Source of the DNA: Chitinivibrionales bacterium
GTDB lineage: Bacteria; Fibrobacterota; Chitinivibrionia; Chitinivibrionales; WJMI01
Direction of reading: 5' to 3'
Assembly (NCBI GenBank): GCA_014728015.1
Contig: WJMI01000164.1
Coordinates: 1 to 45,279 of the forward strand
Length of the DNA: 45,279 bases
The notes below the pieces were generated by a model that was given only the letters and a program-made list of their open reading frames with translations, had not been told where the DNA came from and did no database searches. The position numbers and the translations under genes are program-made. The number at the start of each line of letters is the position of its first letter. Positions within the stretch are counted from its first letter, which is position 1. Shown here piece by piece: positions 16,176 through 24,833 of the stretch.

Positions 16176-16379
16176 TCGGACCTCACGTGCGTGCAATTGC
16201 CAAACGCTTTCCCTGACACTAAACTACGGCCATCAGGGCGCATAAACAACACCGTTTCGGCAAGGCGCACACTATTTCGCCGTCAAACACGGTCAATCTG
16301 TGAAAACCACCCTTCGGCGGTCAATGGCACGCAGCGGCAGATTCGAAGCCTGAATGTCGAAATGCGGACTTCGCGCTTT

Positions 16380-17087
16380 TTATCCCTGGGCCAGCCGCTC
16401 GGAAAGCTCTTTGTAGCGCGAGCGGCTCAACGGCAGCACGATACCATCACGCAGCTCAAGCTCATACTTGCCGCCCCCGTGGATATGCACGTTGACCACT
16501 TCACGCATGTCGACAATGTAGGACTTGTGGGTTCGCGAGAAACGACCGGGAAGAATTCGTTCGAGTGACTCCAGCGACTTGCTGTGCAGGGCAACGCCGC
16601 CGTCGCGAAGGTGAATCTCGGCATAGTCACCGGCGCCCTGCAGGTAGAGGACCTGGTCGACCGGGATTATCTGGAGACGCCCCTGGTTTCTCACCACCAG
16701 CACCTGCGCCGGCTGAGGAACCGGCTGCGCGGGCGGCTTCTCCAGCCGTTCGAACGCGCGCATCAGGCGCTCCTTTTCGAACGGCTTTGGGACAAAGTCA
16801 AGGACGCCATACTCGTAGGCCCGGATCGCCTGATCGGTATTGGCTGATACGATAATCGTCTGAAATGACTCGGCGACCGCCCTGGTAAGGAGATCAAAAC
16901 CGTTTTGCCCGCTGAGGTTGAGATCGAGAAGGAGGATATCGATGGAGTGCCGGGCGAGATATTGCTGTGACTCCTCGAGCGATTCGCGGATATCAACGGT
17001 CGTCGTCTTGTCCCCGAGGACCTCCTTTACAAGTCGCGCGAGCCGCCGCGCCGCGACCTTTTCGTCTTCAACGACCAGGATTCTCAT
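16380..17087 (-). CDS. LytTR-family response regulator
   Basis: 235 residues. The receiver domain covers 1-120: acidic pocket E7-D8-E9 (VVEDEK), phospho-acceptor Asp55 in LLLDLNLSG, and Lys101 in VPKPF. A Pro/Gln-rich linker leads to a LytTR DNA-binding domain at about 130-233, with VLYLQGAGDYAEIHL, LERILPGRFSRTHKSYIV and PLSRSRYKEL all typical. It would bind direct repeats in target promoters after phosphorylation by the kinase encoded just upstream. Its start overlaps the kinase stop by four bases (ATGA). Confidence 0.93.
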   Translation of the reverse strand: MRILVVEDEKVAARRLARLVKEVLGDKTTTVDIRESLEESQQYLARHSIDILLLDLNLSGQNGFDLLTRAVAESFQTIIVSANTDQAIRAYEYGVLDFVPKPFEKERLMRAFERLEKPPAQPVPQPAQVLVVRNQGRLQIIPVDQVLYLQGAGDYAEIHLRDGGVALHSKSLESLERILPGRFSRTHKSYIVDMREVVNVHIHGGGKYELELRDGIVLPLSRSRYKELSERLAQG

Positions 17088-18892
17088 GCACCCTCCCCCT
17101 CAATCTCCACAGTCACCTGCCATCCGTCATCAACCGGCCCCGCCGCCAGCGACCAGCGCCCCGGAAACGCCTCCTCGAGGCGCGTACGGACGTACCGGAG
17201 GCCCGTTCCCTCGACAAAGTCCTCACGCCGGGCCTCGGCCGCGCTATCGTTGTGAAGCATCAAGGTCAGCGTCTTATCACGCCGCCCGCCCCGCAAGGTA
17301 AACACGCCGTGGTCCTTGCCCCTGTACCCGTGAGTCAAGCCGTTTTCCACAAGCGTGTGGATAACAAGCGGCGGCAGGCGTTCCGACCCATCGATCCCCT
17401 CGGTGCGCATCTCGAACCGCTTTTCCTGCCGAAGGCTCATCACCTTGAGCTGCGCCTCGCACAGACGGATTTCCCGTTCCAGTTTGATGGTTTTCCTGCT
17501 CGAGAAGGAGAGCAGCATGCGGAGTTCGTCAGCCAGCGCATTGACCAGCCTCCCGGCGGTCTTTGGTTCTTCCTCGAGCCACGCCACAATGGAATTGAGA
17601 GAGTTGAGGAGGAAATGGGGCTGTATGTGCCGCTTCAGAAGCTCGATTTCGAGTCGCGCCGAGCGCAGTTGGGTCTCCTGGTGCCGCCGGTTCCGCTCGG
17701 CCATCTGGCGGGACAGCGACACGGTAATGACCAGTATTACAAATGCGAATCCAATGGCCCAGCCGTGCTCGGCCCGCGTGCGATACGAAACATAGGCACC
17801 AATCAGAAATATCAACAGCCCTACCAGTACCGTAACGCTTCCCGGGCGCCGGCGGCGGATCGCCCACACCGTGACGAAGATCGACAGCACGATAGTCGAG
17901 ATCGACTGGATGCGGTTCATGCGATCGAGCGCGGGAAGCCATTCGACCGGGAGCACCCCGAACGCGGCGAATCGCGGCATCAGTACGATAGCGAGCGTCA
18001 TGACCGCAATCAAGACGGAGAGGCGCTTCTGGTAGGGTGCGGAGAACTCAAACAGGAAAAAGATCGGAAGGAGCGACATCATGAAAAACCACGGGATGTC
18101 GTTGAGCGTTCCGAGAAGGAAGTAGTAGCCGAGGTCAATCTGGAAGTAGCGCAACATACTCTGGATAACGATATAGGTCGCGCATGAGAGGCAGAATGCG
18201 CTGAACAGCGCGGAGGGCCATTTGTTTGCGTGGCCCAGCAGCATGGCGATATGGAAAATCGCGGTGACTACGAAGATCCCGGCCAGAAACAAGGCAAGGG
18301 CGCCGCTGCGAAACAGGCGCATCTGTATTACCCCGAAATAAGCCAGCTGCACAGGCGGCGCCACCAGCCCGGAGAAGCTGTGGTGGTTCGACATGCGCAT
18401 GGCAATGACATGCCTGCCGGCCGAGGTCAGCGACCGGTGAATCGGAAACACGCGACCGGACCGACCCGGGACTTCATCCGCGGGTGATTCGCCGACTTCG
18501 CCGTTTCGTGCCACGAGCTGACCGTCCCAATAGATCTCGCTCGCGCTCACCGCCGCGACCTGATACAGCGCCAGAGATCTCCCCGACTCAAGTGCCCCGG
18601 GAAAGAATATCTCTTTGCGATACCAGCGCGTTCCCTTGCCGGGCCCGCCATCGCTGATCCACAAACCGCTTCCCTTGTCCCATTCCCAGTGCGTATCATC
18701 GTACGCTGGATCGGCCCAGGCCATGCTGTCCCCGTAGAATGTCCGCCAGCCGACAAGGTCCGTGATCGGCGTTTCATCGAAAAACACGTACTCGGGGCCA
18801 TCGAACGACTCGTCGAACTCCTCCTGGGCGGGAGACAGCGCGACAAATGCGCACATCAGAAGGATAAATGCGGTGAGCGTACTGCGATACAC
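17084..18892 (-). CDS. LytS/YehU-type sensor histidine kinase with a periplasmic beta-sandwich-like region
   Basis: 602 residues from a GTG at 18892. A signal peptide is followed by a periplasmic region (about 30-180): GTRWYRKEIFFPGAL, SEIYWDGQLVARNGEVG and RHVIAMRMSNH. This resembles the jelly-roll folds of 7TMR-DISM sensors and GH2 sugar-binding domains. Several membrane helices follow (about 195-405), then a cytoplasmic coiled segment. The His_kinase domain has RHIQPHFLLNSLNSIVAWLE, with His426 as the predicted phospho-acceptor, and an ATPase with LVENGLTHGY as the N-box. The G-box region is reduced to VEGTGLRYVRTRLEEAF. It pairs with the LytTR regulator at 16380. The signal is unknown; a carbohydrate is plausible. 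Confidence 0.9.
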   Translation of the reverse strand: MYRSTLTAFILLMCAFVALSPAQEEFDESFDGPEYVFFDETPITDLVGWRTFYGDSMAWADPAYDDTHWEWDKGSGLWISDGGPGKGTRWYRKEIFFPGALESGRSLALYQVAAVSASEIYWDGQLVARNGEVGESPADEVPGRSGRVFPIHRSLTSAGRHVIAMRMSNHHSFSGLVAPPVQLAYFGVIQMRLFRSGALALFLAGIFVVTAIFHIAMLLGHANKWPSALFSAFCLSCATYIVIQSMLRYFQIDLGYYFLLGTLNDIPWFFMMSLLPIFFLFEFSAPYQKRLSVLIAVMTLAIVLMPRFAAFGVLPVEWLPALDRMNRIQSISTIVLSIFVTVWAIRRRRPGSVTVLVGLLIFLIGAYVSYRTRAEHGWAIGFAFVILVITVSLSRQMAERNRRHQETQLRSARLEIELLKRHIQPHFLLNSLNSIVAWLEEEPKTAGRLVNALADELRMLLSFSSRKTIKLEREIRLCEAQLKVMSLRQEKRFEMRTEGIDGSERLPPLVIHTLVENGLTHGYRGKDHGVFTLRGGRRDKTLTLMLHNDSAAEARREDFVEGTGLRYVRTRLEEAFPGRWSLAAGPVDDGWQVTVEIEGEGA

Positions 18893-18918
18893 GGAAGGTG
18901 CACTCCTGTCCGGTGACT

Positions 18919-18947
18919 AAGATAGTTGTTTCGATTTTCGGGGTCAA
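18919..18947 (-). promoter_or_regulatory. Sigma-70 promoter of the LytS/LytTR operon
   Basis: On the minus strand TTGACC (18942-18947) and TATCTT (18919-18924) are separated by 17 bases, five and four of six consensus matches. Transcription would start near 18912, just ahead of a GGAG Shine-Dalgarno sequence for the GTG start at 18892. Confidence 0.6.
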
Positions 18948-19094
18948 ACGGCCAAACCACGCGATGTATATTTACTATGGAAATTTGTCCCTGCATTCCG
19001 TTCGTCGAGCGCGAAATGCCGGGCCGCAAACACTATGCATCTTTCAGTACCAACCATGGGGATCGGGTGGCGCGTTCCCGCGCGCGGCGCCATC

Positions 19095-19589
19095 ATGCTT
19101 CGCGTGTTTTGCATAGCGGCAGTGCTGGCCGTCGTCGCGCAGCGTAGTCAGCTGCACGCGCAGGTATTCAGGGGATATTCCTCCAGCGGGGACCTCGAAT
19201 TCAAATCCCGCAAGGACCGGCGGCGGGAGGTGGTAAAAGGATATTACCCCGACGGCAAACTCGAGTTTGTCGCCACCTACCGCAAAGGCGTACTTGACGG
19301 TGATGTTAAAGAGTACTACCAGAACGGCATGCTCAAGGCGGAAATACGCTACGACGACGGGGAGCGTGACGGGATCGCCAAATTCTACCACGACAACGGC
19401 ATGCTGATGTGCAAGATCTACTACGAAGATGACGAGGAGCGCCGCGCCAAATTCTACGACAGGACCGGCCTGCTCACCACCAGCGTGGATATCGACCGCA
19501 GCGGAGTGGAAGTGCGCCAGCGCAACGAGCGCCGGAGGGCTGAGCGAAAGGAAGAAGCTGGGCCCGTCGATTCTCAGGCCTCGCCATGA
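19095..19589 (+). CDS. Exported MORN-type repeat protein
   Basis: About 164 residues from ATG 19095, where a signal peptide begins (MLRVFCIAAVLAVVAQ, cleavage near LHAQ). In-frame ATGs at 19035 and 19056 would add residues not typical of a signal; no start has a clear Shine-Dalgarno sequence. The body holds three or four 23-residue repeats of the MORN_2 kind: YYPDGKLEFVATYRKGVLDG, YYQNGMLKAEIRYDDGERDG, FYHDNGMLMCKIYYEDDEER and a degenerate fourth (FYDRTGLL). Such repeats occur in envelope or toxin-antidote-like proteins, often without known function. The end is strongly basic and acidic (RNERRRAERKEE). Confidence 0.72.
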   Translation: MLRVFCIAAVLAVVAQRSQLHAQVFRGYSSSGDLEFKSRKDRRREVVKGYYPDGKLEFVATYRKGVLDGDVKEYYQNGMLKAEIRYDDGERDGIAKFYHDNGMLMCKIYYEDDEERRAKFYDRTGLLTTSVDIDRSGVEVRQRNERRRAERKEEAGPVDSQASP

Positions 19590-19734
19590 CGTCTGTCGTG
19601 ACAGTCGAGAAAGTGGCATACTCTTCTATCATCCGCTCATGCCGGACGTGAGGCTGCGCGAGTGCCCAAAACCGGCATGTCGCCCCTCAAGATTTCTCCT
19701 TCCGTGATCGATATACTAAAGTGGAGGAATACCC

Positions 19735-20445
19735 ATGCACTGCCGGATGCTGAACCGCCTTTCCGTGCCCCTGTTGTTCGCGTCGCTCGCGGTTTTCTCC
19801 GCCGAGCCGCCCGCGGGGTTTCAGGATGCGAAATGGGGGTCGTCACCGGCGCAGGTGCGCGCCGCGGCACAGGCAGCATCATGGCAGGCCGTCGCGGACA
19901 ACGGGTTTCCCGAGGGACTGAACGTCACGGTCTATACGGCCCCGGCCACACTCGCCGGCTATCCCGCGAGTGTGAGCTATTACTTTTTCGAAAACAAGTT
20001 CTTCCAGGCAACGGTCGTATTTGACTTCGACGATCTCAAGAACTTCGATTTCAACTACAATGTCTATATCAGCGTCAACCGCTACTACCGGGAAATACAC
20101 GACCGCACCATTACCTTCGTGCACGATATCTACGATCTCCTCCGCAAAAAGTACGGCAGAAAAGAACCCGTGTTCAAGGGGCTGGATCCCCGCCATGTTT
20201 TCGAAAACACCGATCGGTACATCAAGCAGGAAACATGGAACCTGCGGTACCATCCCTACGAATACTACAAGCGCATCGTGGCCGCCGCCTATGCCCGGTG
20301 GGACTTCCCCGAAACCAGAGTGCTCTTCTCGGTCAACATTTCCGCAATCGACAAGCGCTTCGACTACCAGCTTTCCGCGGTATCGCTCGATCTCGAAGAA
20401 GAGGTCAACAGAAAAATGGATGCGCTTCGCAGCCAGGGCCTGTAG
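19735..20445 (+). CDS. Exported protein of unknown function
   Basis: 236 residues, GGAGG eight bases before ATG 19735. A signal peptide (LSVPLLFASLAVFSAEP) is followed by PAGFQDAKWGSSPAQVRAAA, a motif common in small periplasmic proteins that carry a 'W-G-x-S-x-x-x-V' start. An aromatic, Asn/Asp/Tyr-rich middle follows (FDFDDLKNFDFNYNVYI). Charged helices near 105-130 and a final helix (LEEEVNRKMDALRSQGL) are visible. I do not recognise a family. It lies 75 bases before purL, with a -10-like TATATT between, so it is probably not part of the purine operon. Confidence 0.6.
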   Translation: MHCRMLNRLSVPLLFASLAVFSAEPPAGFQDAKWGSSPAQVRAAAQAASWQAVADNGFPEGLNVTVYTAPATLAGYPASVSYYFFENKFFQATVVFDFDDLKNFDFNYNVYISVNRYYREIHDRTITFVHDIYDLLRKKYGRKEPVFKGLDPRHVFENTDRYIKQETWNLRYHPYEYYKRIVAAAYARWDFPETRVLFSVNISAIDKRFDYQLSAVSLDLEEEVNRKMDALRSQGL

Positions 20446-20520
20446 CCCGCGCCATTCCGCATAGTATATTGATTCCCCTGTCGCGCTGGATTCAACACTT
20501 TCAGACCGGGCAAAGCATTC

Positions 20521-23508
20521 ATGCCTCAGCGAATCTATGTGGGGATGGCCCCGCAGACACGCGATGCCCAGGGGGAAAAGACCCGCTCGCGCATCGTAAG
20601 CGACCTGGGGATCGGCACGATCAACTCGGTCCGGGTCGCCACAGTCTACACGCTCAATGCCGATCTCACGGCCGACGAGCTGGCCGCCGCGGCCCAGGGC
20701 CCGCTTTCCGATCCTATCGTCCAGGCATACACGATCAACAGCACGTTCTGCGATGATTTCAGTTGGATGGTTGAAGTTGCCTTCTTGCCCGGGGTCACCG
20801 ACAATGTCGCGCGTACGGCGCGCGAGGCAATCGAAATACTGCTCCCGCGCGATCTCGGCGGCCGCTTCTCCGTGCACACCGGGACGCAGTACTTCTTCCA
20901 GGGAAAAATCCTGCGCAAGCATATCGAGAGAATTGCCAGCCAGATTCTGGCCAACCACCTTATCAACTCCATCGCGATCTATTCGCGCGACGAGTGGCTG
21001 GCCGTGCACACGCAGGAATTTCCCGCCCCGCTGGTAACCGATGACAGCGAGATCTCGCCCTATCGCGAAGTAGATCTTCACGTTGATGACAGCGTGCTGA
21101 TGCGCATCAGCCGCGATGGCATGCTGGCCCTTTCGCTGGACGAGATGCACGCCATCCAGGCATACTACGATCGCCCTGATGTCCAGAAGGAGCGCTCCGC
21201 CGCAGGTCTGCCGGAAAACCCCACCAATGTCGAGCTGGAAGTCCTTGCCCAGACATGGTCCGAGCACTGCAAACACAAGATTTTCAATGCCAGTATCACC
21301 TACCACGACAACGACCGGGATCCGCAGACAATCTCGAGCCTGTTCGCGTGTTACATCCGTCAAGCCACCAAGACCATCCGCGAGATCAAGGGCAAACACG
21401 ATATCTGCCTGTCGGTCTTCAAAGATAACGCGGGCGCCATCAGGTTCAACGACCAGTGGGCGGTGGCATTCAAAGTCGAAACGCACAACAGCCCGTCGGC
21501 GCTCGACCCGTACGGCGGCGCGCTCACCGGCATCGTGGGCGTAAACCGCGACCCTTTCGGCACGGGGCTGGGCGGCCGGCTTATCGCCAACACCGATGTG
21601 TTCTGTTTTGCATCGCCGTTCTACGAGAAACCCGTTCCTCCCAGAATACTGCATCCCAAGCGCGTGCTCGAAGGCGTGCGCGAGGGCGTGGAGCATGGCG
21701 GCAACAAGAGCGGGATCCCAACGGTAAATGGAACCATTGTATTCGACGACCGGTTCCTGGGCAAGCCCCTGGTCTATTGCGGCACCCTGGGTCTCATTCC
21801 CATGGAGATCAACGGCAGAAAGGGCTACGAGAAAAAAGCCGAACAGGGCGATCATATCCTGATGGTCGGCGGGAGGATTGGCAAAGACGGCATCCATGGC
21901 GCCACGTTTTCCTCCGAGCCGCTGCATGAGGGCTCGCCGGCCACGGCCGTGCAGATAGGCGATCCTATCACCCAGAAGCGCATGACCGATTTCCTCCTGC
22001 GCGCGCGCGACCGCGGGCTCTATAACTCTATCACCGATAACGGCGCCGGCGGCCTGTCGTCCTCGGTGGGCGAGATGGCGCAGGACACGGGCGGCGCTGT
22101 CGTGCATCTCGATCGCGCGCCGCTGAAATACCACGGCCTGGAACCCTGGGAAATATTCGTATCCGAGGCCCAGGAGCGCATGACCGTCGCGGTCCCGCCT
22201 GAGAAGGTGCAGACATTTCTCGATCTGGCGCGCGAGTGGAGCGTGGAAGCCACCGATCTGGGCGAGTTCAACGATTCCGGCTCGCTCACGCTTACGTACG
22301 AGGGCGCGACCGTTGCGCGTCTGTCAATGGAGTTCCTTCATGACGGGCTGCCGCAGATGCATCTGACGGCCAAATGGGTCACGCCCGTGGAGCGCCGGCA
22401 GGGCGCCCTGCAATCCGATTCCCTGAAAGAGGACCTCCTCGCGCTCCTGCGCAGGCTCAACATCTGCAGCAAGGAATATGTCGTCCGGCAATACGATCAC
22501 GAGGTACAGGGCGGCAGCGTGGTCAAGCCGCTGTGCGGGGCCCGAAACGACGGTCCCTCGGATGCCGCGGTTATCCGCCCCCTGCTCGATTCGTTCGAAG
22601 GTCTGGCGGTGGCAAATGGGATCGCCCCGCGGTACAGCGATATCGACACGTATGCAATGACCACCTCCGTAGTCGATGAAGCCGTGCGCAACGCCGTGTG
22701 CGCCGGCGGGGATCCCGGCCATATCGCCGGCCTCGACAACTTCTGCTGGTGCGATCCCGTGCCGGGCGATGACAATCCCGATGCGGAACGTAAACTCGCC
22801 CAGCTCGTGCGCGCCAATCAGGCACTCCACGATATGTGCATCCACTACGGCGTGCCGCTGGTCTCGGGCAAGGACAGCATGAAGAACGACTATCATATCG
22901 GCGATACACGTATCTCGATTCCGCCGACCGTGCTGTTCAGCGTGGTTGCCAAAGTACCTGATGTCCGCAAGGCAGTCACCATGGACTGCAAGAGCGCCGG
23001 CAACTATCTCTACCTGCTCGGCACGACCTATCGCGAATTCGGCGCCACCGAGTATGCCGCGTTGAAAGGCATCGACGAGACAACGGTGCCCTTTGTGCAC
23101 AAGCCGGCGATAGCCGCGAAAACCTATGCCATGATTCATAAGGCCATTCTCAGCGGGTTCGCTCGCGCGTGCCACGATGTGTCCGACGGGGGACTCGGTG
23201 TCGCGCTCGCCGAGATGTGCTTTGCCGGAGAACTCGGGGCCGAGGTCGATTTGGCGGGCGTGCCCCAGGAAGGCTGCACTACGGAAACCGAGTTGCTGTT
23301 TTCGGAGTCCCCATGCCGGATTCTGGTGGAGGTGTCACCCGAGCACGCACTGAATGTCGAATCTCTTTTCGCGTACCTGCCGTGCGCGCGTATCGGGCAG
23401 GTAACGCGCGGCGACAGCATCACTTTCCGCGGCCTCGAGGGCGCCACCGTGCTGTCGGTGTCTCGCGTGGATGCGAAGGGCGCATGGAAGAGTACGCTTA
23501 ACTTCTGA
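20521..23508 (+). CDS. purL: Phosphoribosylformylglycinamidine synthase, PurS-PurL fusion
   Basis: 995 residues. It makes FGAM from FGAR, ATP and ammonia, step four of purine synthesis. Residues about 35-165 hold two PurS-like beta-alpha-beta units (VRVATVYTLNADLTADELAA; WMVEVAFLPGVTDNVARTAR). The PurL body follows, with the His249 motif LAQTWSEHCKHK, the glycine-rich AVAFKVETHNSPSALDPYGG, a second ATP-grasp-like half (GGDPGHIAGLDNF, PLVSGKDSMKN) and DVSDGGLGVALAEM. The length lies between small PurL (about 750) and the single-chain enzyme (about 1300), because glutaminase PurQ is separate and encoded next. No strong Shine-Dalgarno sequence; TATATT at 20466 may be the -10 box. Confidence 0.95.
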   Translation: MPQRIYVGMAPQTRDAQGEKTRSRIVSDLGIGTINSVRVATVYTLNADLTADELAAAAQGPLSDPIVQAYTINSTFCDDFSWMVEVAFLPGVTDNVARTAREAIEILLPRDLGGRFSVHTGTQYFFQGKILRKHIERIASQILANHLINSIAIYSRDEWLAVHTQEFPAPLVTDDSEISPYREVDLHVDDSVLMRISRDGMLALSLDEMHAIQAYYDRPDVQKERSAAGLPENPTNVELEVLAQTWSEHCKHKIFNASITYHDNDRDPQTISSLFACYIRQATKTIREIKGKHDICLSVFKDNAGAIRFNDQWAVAFKVETHNSPSALDPYGGALTGIVGVNRDPFGTGLGGRLIANTDVFCFASPFYEKPVPPRILHPKRVLEGVREGVEHGGNKSGIPTVNGTIVFDDRFLGKPLVYCGTLGLIPMEINGRKGYEKKAEQGDHILMVGGRIGKDGIHGATFSSEPLHEGSPATAVQIGDPITQKRMTDFLLRARDRGLYNSITDNGAGGLSSSVGEMAQDTGGAVVHLDRAPLKYHGLEPWEIFVSEAQERMTVAVPPEKVQTFLDLAREWSVEATDLGEFNDSGSLTLTYEGATVARLSMEFLHDGLPQMHLTAKWVTPVERRQGALQSDSLKEDLLALLRRLNICSKEYVVRQYDHEVQGGSVVKPLCGARNDGPSDAAVIRPLLDSFEGLAVANGIAPRYSDIDTYAMTTSVVDEAVRNAVCAGGDPGHIAGLDNFCWCDPVPGDDNPDAERKLAQLVRANQALHDMCIHYGVPLVSGKDSMKNDYHIGDTRISIPPTVLFSVVAKVPDVRKAVTMDCKSAGNYLYLLGTTYREFGATEYAALKGIDETTVPFVHKPAIAAKTYAMIHKAILSGFARACHDVSDGGLGVALAEMCFAGELGAEVDLAGVPQEGCTTETELLFSESPCRILVEVSPEHALNVESLFAYLPCARIGQVTRGDSITFRGLEGATVLSVSRVDAKGAWKSTLNF

Positions 23509-23522
23509 GAGGATACGGGCGC

Positions 23523-24347
23523 ATGCCTGACAAGCTTTCCGCAATAGTCCTGGCCGGCAACGGCGCGAACTGCGAGCGGGAGACCGCGCACGGGTGCCGG
23601 ATCGGCGGCTTTCACCAGGTCGATATCGTGACGGTCTGGGAGCTGGTCGACGGCGAGGTTGACCTTGGCGGGTACGATCTCCTCTGCCTGGCCGGCGGGT
23701 TCCTCGACGGCGACGATCTGGGCTCTGCCAAGGCGCAGGCAAACCGCCTCCGCTACTCCAGGATCAGGACATCGAACGAACCGGTGATTGATGCATTCCT
23801 GCGGTTCATCGCGGACGGCAAGCTGGTCCTGGGCATCTGCAACGGGTTTCAGCTCATGGTAAAACTGGGACTGCTGCCGGGGTTTGACGGCGAGTACACC
23901 ACCCAGGTGGTCACGCTCACTCACAATGACTCCGGACGATTCGAGGACCGGTGGGTATGGCTCCGGGCAAACCGCCAGACACCGTGCGTGTTTACCCGCG
24001 GGATGGACACGGCCTACTTCCCCGTGCGGCACGGAGAGGGGAAGTTCGTGGCAAAGGAGAAAGACGTCCTTACGCGTCTCAAGGGGAACAACCAGGTTGT
24101 TTTCCACTATATGGACCCCTCAAGCGGCTCCCCCACCATAAGCTACCCCGACAATCCGAACGGTTCCCAGCATGCGATTGCCGGCATCTGCGATCCTTCC
24201 GGCCGCGTGTTCGGCATGATGCCGCACCCCGAGGCGTACCTTCACCGCACCAATCACCCGCGGTGGACCCGAGAGGAGCTTCCCGAAGAAGGCATGGGCG
24301 TACGGCTCTTTATCAATGCCTTCGAATATCTCAACAGCCGAACCTGA
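23523..24347 (+). CDS. purQ: Phosphoribosylformylglycinamidine synthase glutaminase subunit PurQ
   Basis: 274 residues, AGAGGA nine bases before the ATG, 14 bases after purL. It is a class I glutamine amidotransferase: LAGNGANCERETAHG at the N-terminus, LAGGFLDGDDLGS, nucleophile Cys106 in LVLGICNGFQLMVKLG, and the His-x-Glu pair in GMMPHPEAYLH. It supplies ammonia to PurL. The chain is longer than the roughly 225-residue PurQ of Bacillus, with an insert near 135-210 (WVWLRANRQTPCVFTRG, FHYMDPSSGS), as in the C-terminal glutaminase of large PurL. Confidence 0.95.
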   Translation: MPDKLSAIVLAGNGANCERETAHGCRIGGFHQVDIVTVWELVDGEVDLGGYDLLCLAGGFLDGDDLGSAKAQANRLRYSRIRTSNEPVIDAFLRFIADGKLVLGICNGFQLMVKLGLLPGFDGEYTTQVVTLTHNDSGRFEDRWVWLRANRQTPCVFTRGMDTAYFPVRHGEGKFVAKEKDVLTRLKGNNQVVFHYMDPSSGSPTISYPDNPNGSQHAIAGICDPSGRVFGMMPHPEAYLHRTNHPRWTREELPEEGMGVRLFINAFEYLNSRT

Positions 24348-24412
24348 GGTCTGCCGCATCTACGACCGGCCGTTGGCCACCCAGGACGCCTCGACCGGGA
24401 AAAACGCCTTTA

Positions 24413-24441
24413 TTGACAACCAACGGGCCCAAGGGTACTAT
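24413..24441 (+). promoter_or_regulatory. Sigma-70 promoter of the STAS gene
   Basis: TTGACA (24413-24418) is a perfect -35 box, and TACTAT (24436-24441) follows after 17 bases with four of six matches. Transcription would start near 24448. It lies in the 133-base gap after purQ, so the STAS gene has its own transcript. This is the clearest promoter in the window. Confidence 0.7.
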
Positions 24442-24480
24442 TAGGGATATGGCGTCGGGCACGCCCGGAGGACAGAAACC

Positions 24481-24813
24481 GTGAAAATAGAAACCTATCC
24501 GAAGAAAAACTTCCAGATTCTCCGTATCAGCGAGGGTGACGACAAGATCTCGGATCTGTCCGAGCTGCAGGACCTGATCACCGGGTATCTGGATCGGGGG
24601 AAGTACAATATCGCGGTCAGCTTCTCGGATGCCTCATATATCTACAGCGGCGCTATCCGCGTACTGATCCACTGCCACAAGCTCATCACGGAGAACGGCG
24701 GGGAGCTCTGCATTATCGAGCCCAATCCGAGTCTGTTTGATGTGCTCGAGATGCTCAATATCGATCGCGTGATTCGTATCTTTGTCTCCGAAGACTACCT
24801 TCCACAGGAGTAG
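24481..24813 (+). CDS. STAS-domain protein (anti-sigma-factor-antagonist-like)
   Basis: 110 residues from a GTG start with GGAGG about ten bases upstream. The length and pattern fit a single STAS domain: FQILRISEGD, a helix (ELQDLITGYLDRG), YNIAVSFSDASYIYSGAIRVLIHCHKLI, then ELCIIEPNPSLFDVLEMLNIDRVIRIF. The usual anti-anti-sigma motif D-S-S-G is changed to Y-S-G-A around Ser56, so the phosphorylation site is present only approximately. No anti-sigma kinase or phosphatase is nearby. It may take part in partner switching or bind another protein; the target is unknown. Confidence 0.8.
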   Translation: MKIETYPKKNFQILRISEGDDKISDLSELQDLITGYLDRGKYNIAVSFSDASYIYSGAIRVLIHCHKLITENGGELCIIEPNPSLFDVLEMLNIDRVIRIFVSEDYLPQE

Positions 24814-24833
24814 CTGCCCGCGCCTCGGGGATG

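Noticed and set aside
19712-19735. TATACT as a promoter for the 19735 gene
   Set aside because: Its transcription start would fall on the Shine-Dalgarno sequence, and no -35 box is present.
19879-22134. Very long open frame antisense to purL
   Set aside because: It lies fully opposite a strongly conserved enzyme, has Arg/Ala/Gly/Asp-rich sequence without domains, and follows from the high-GC codon pattern.
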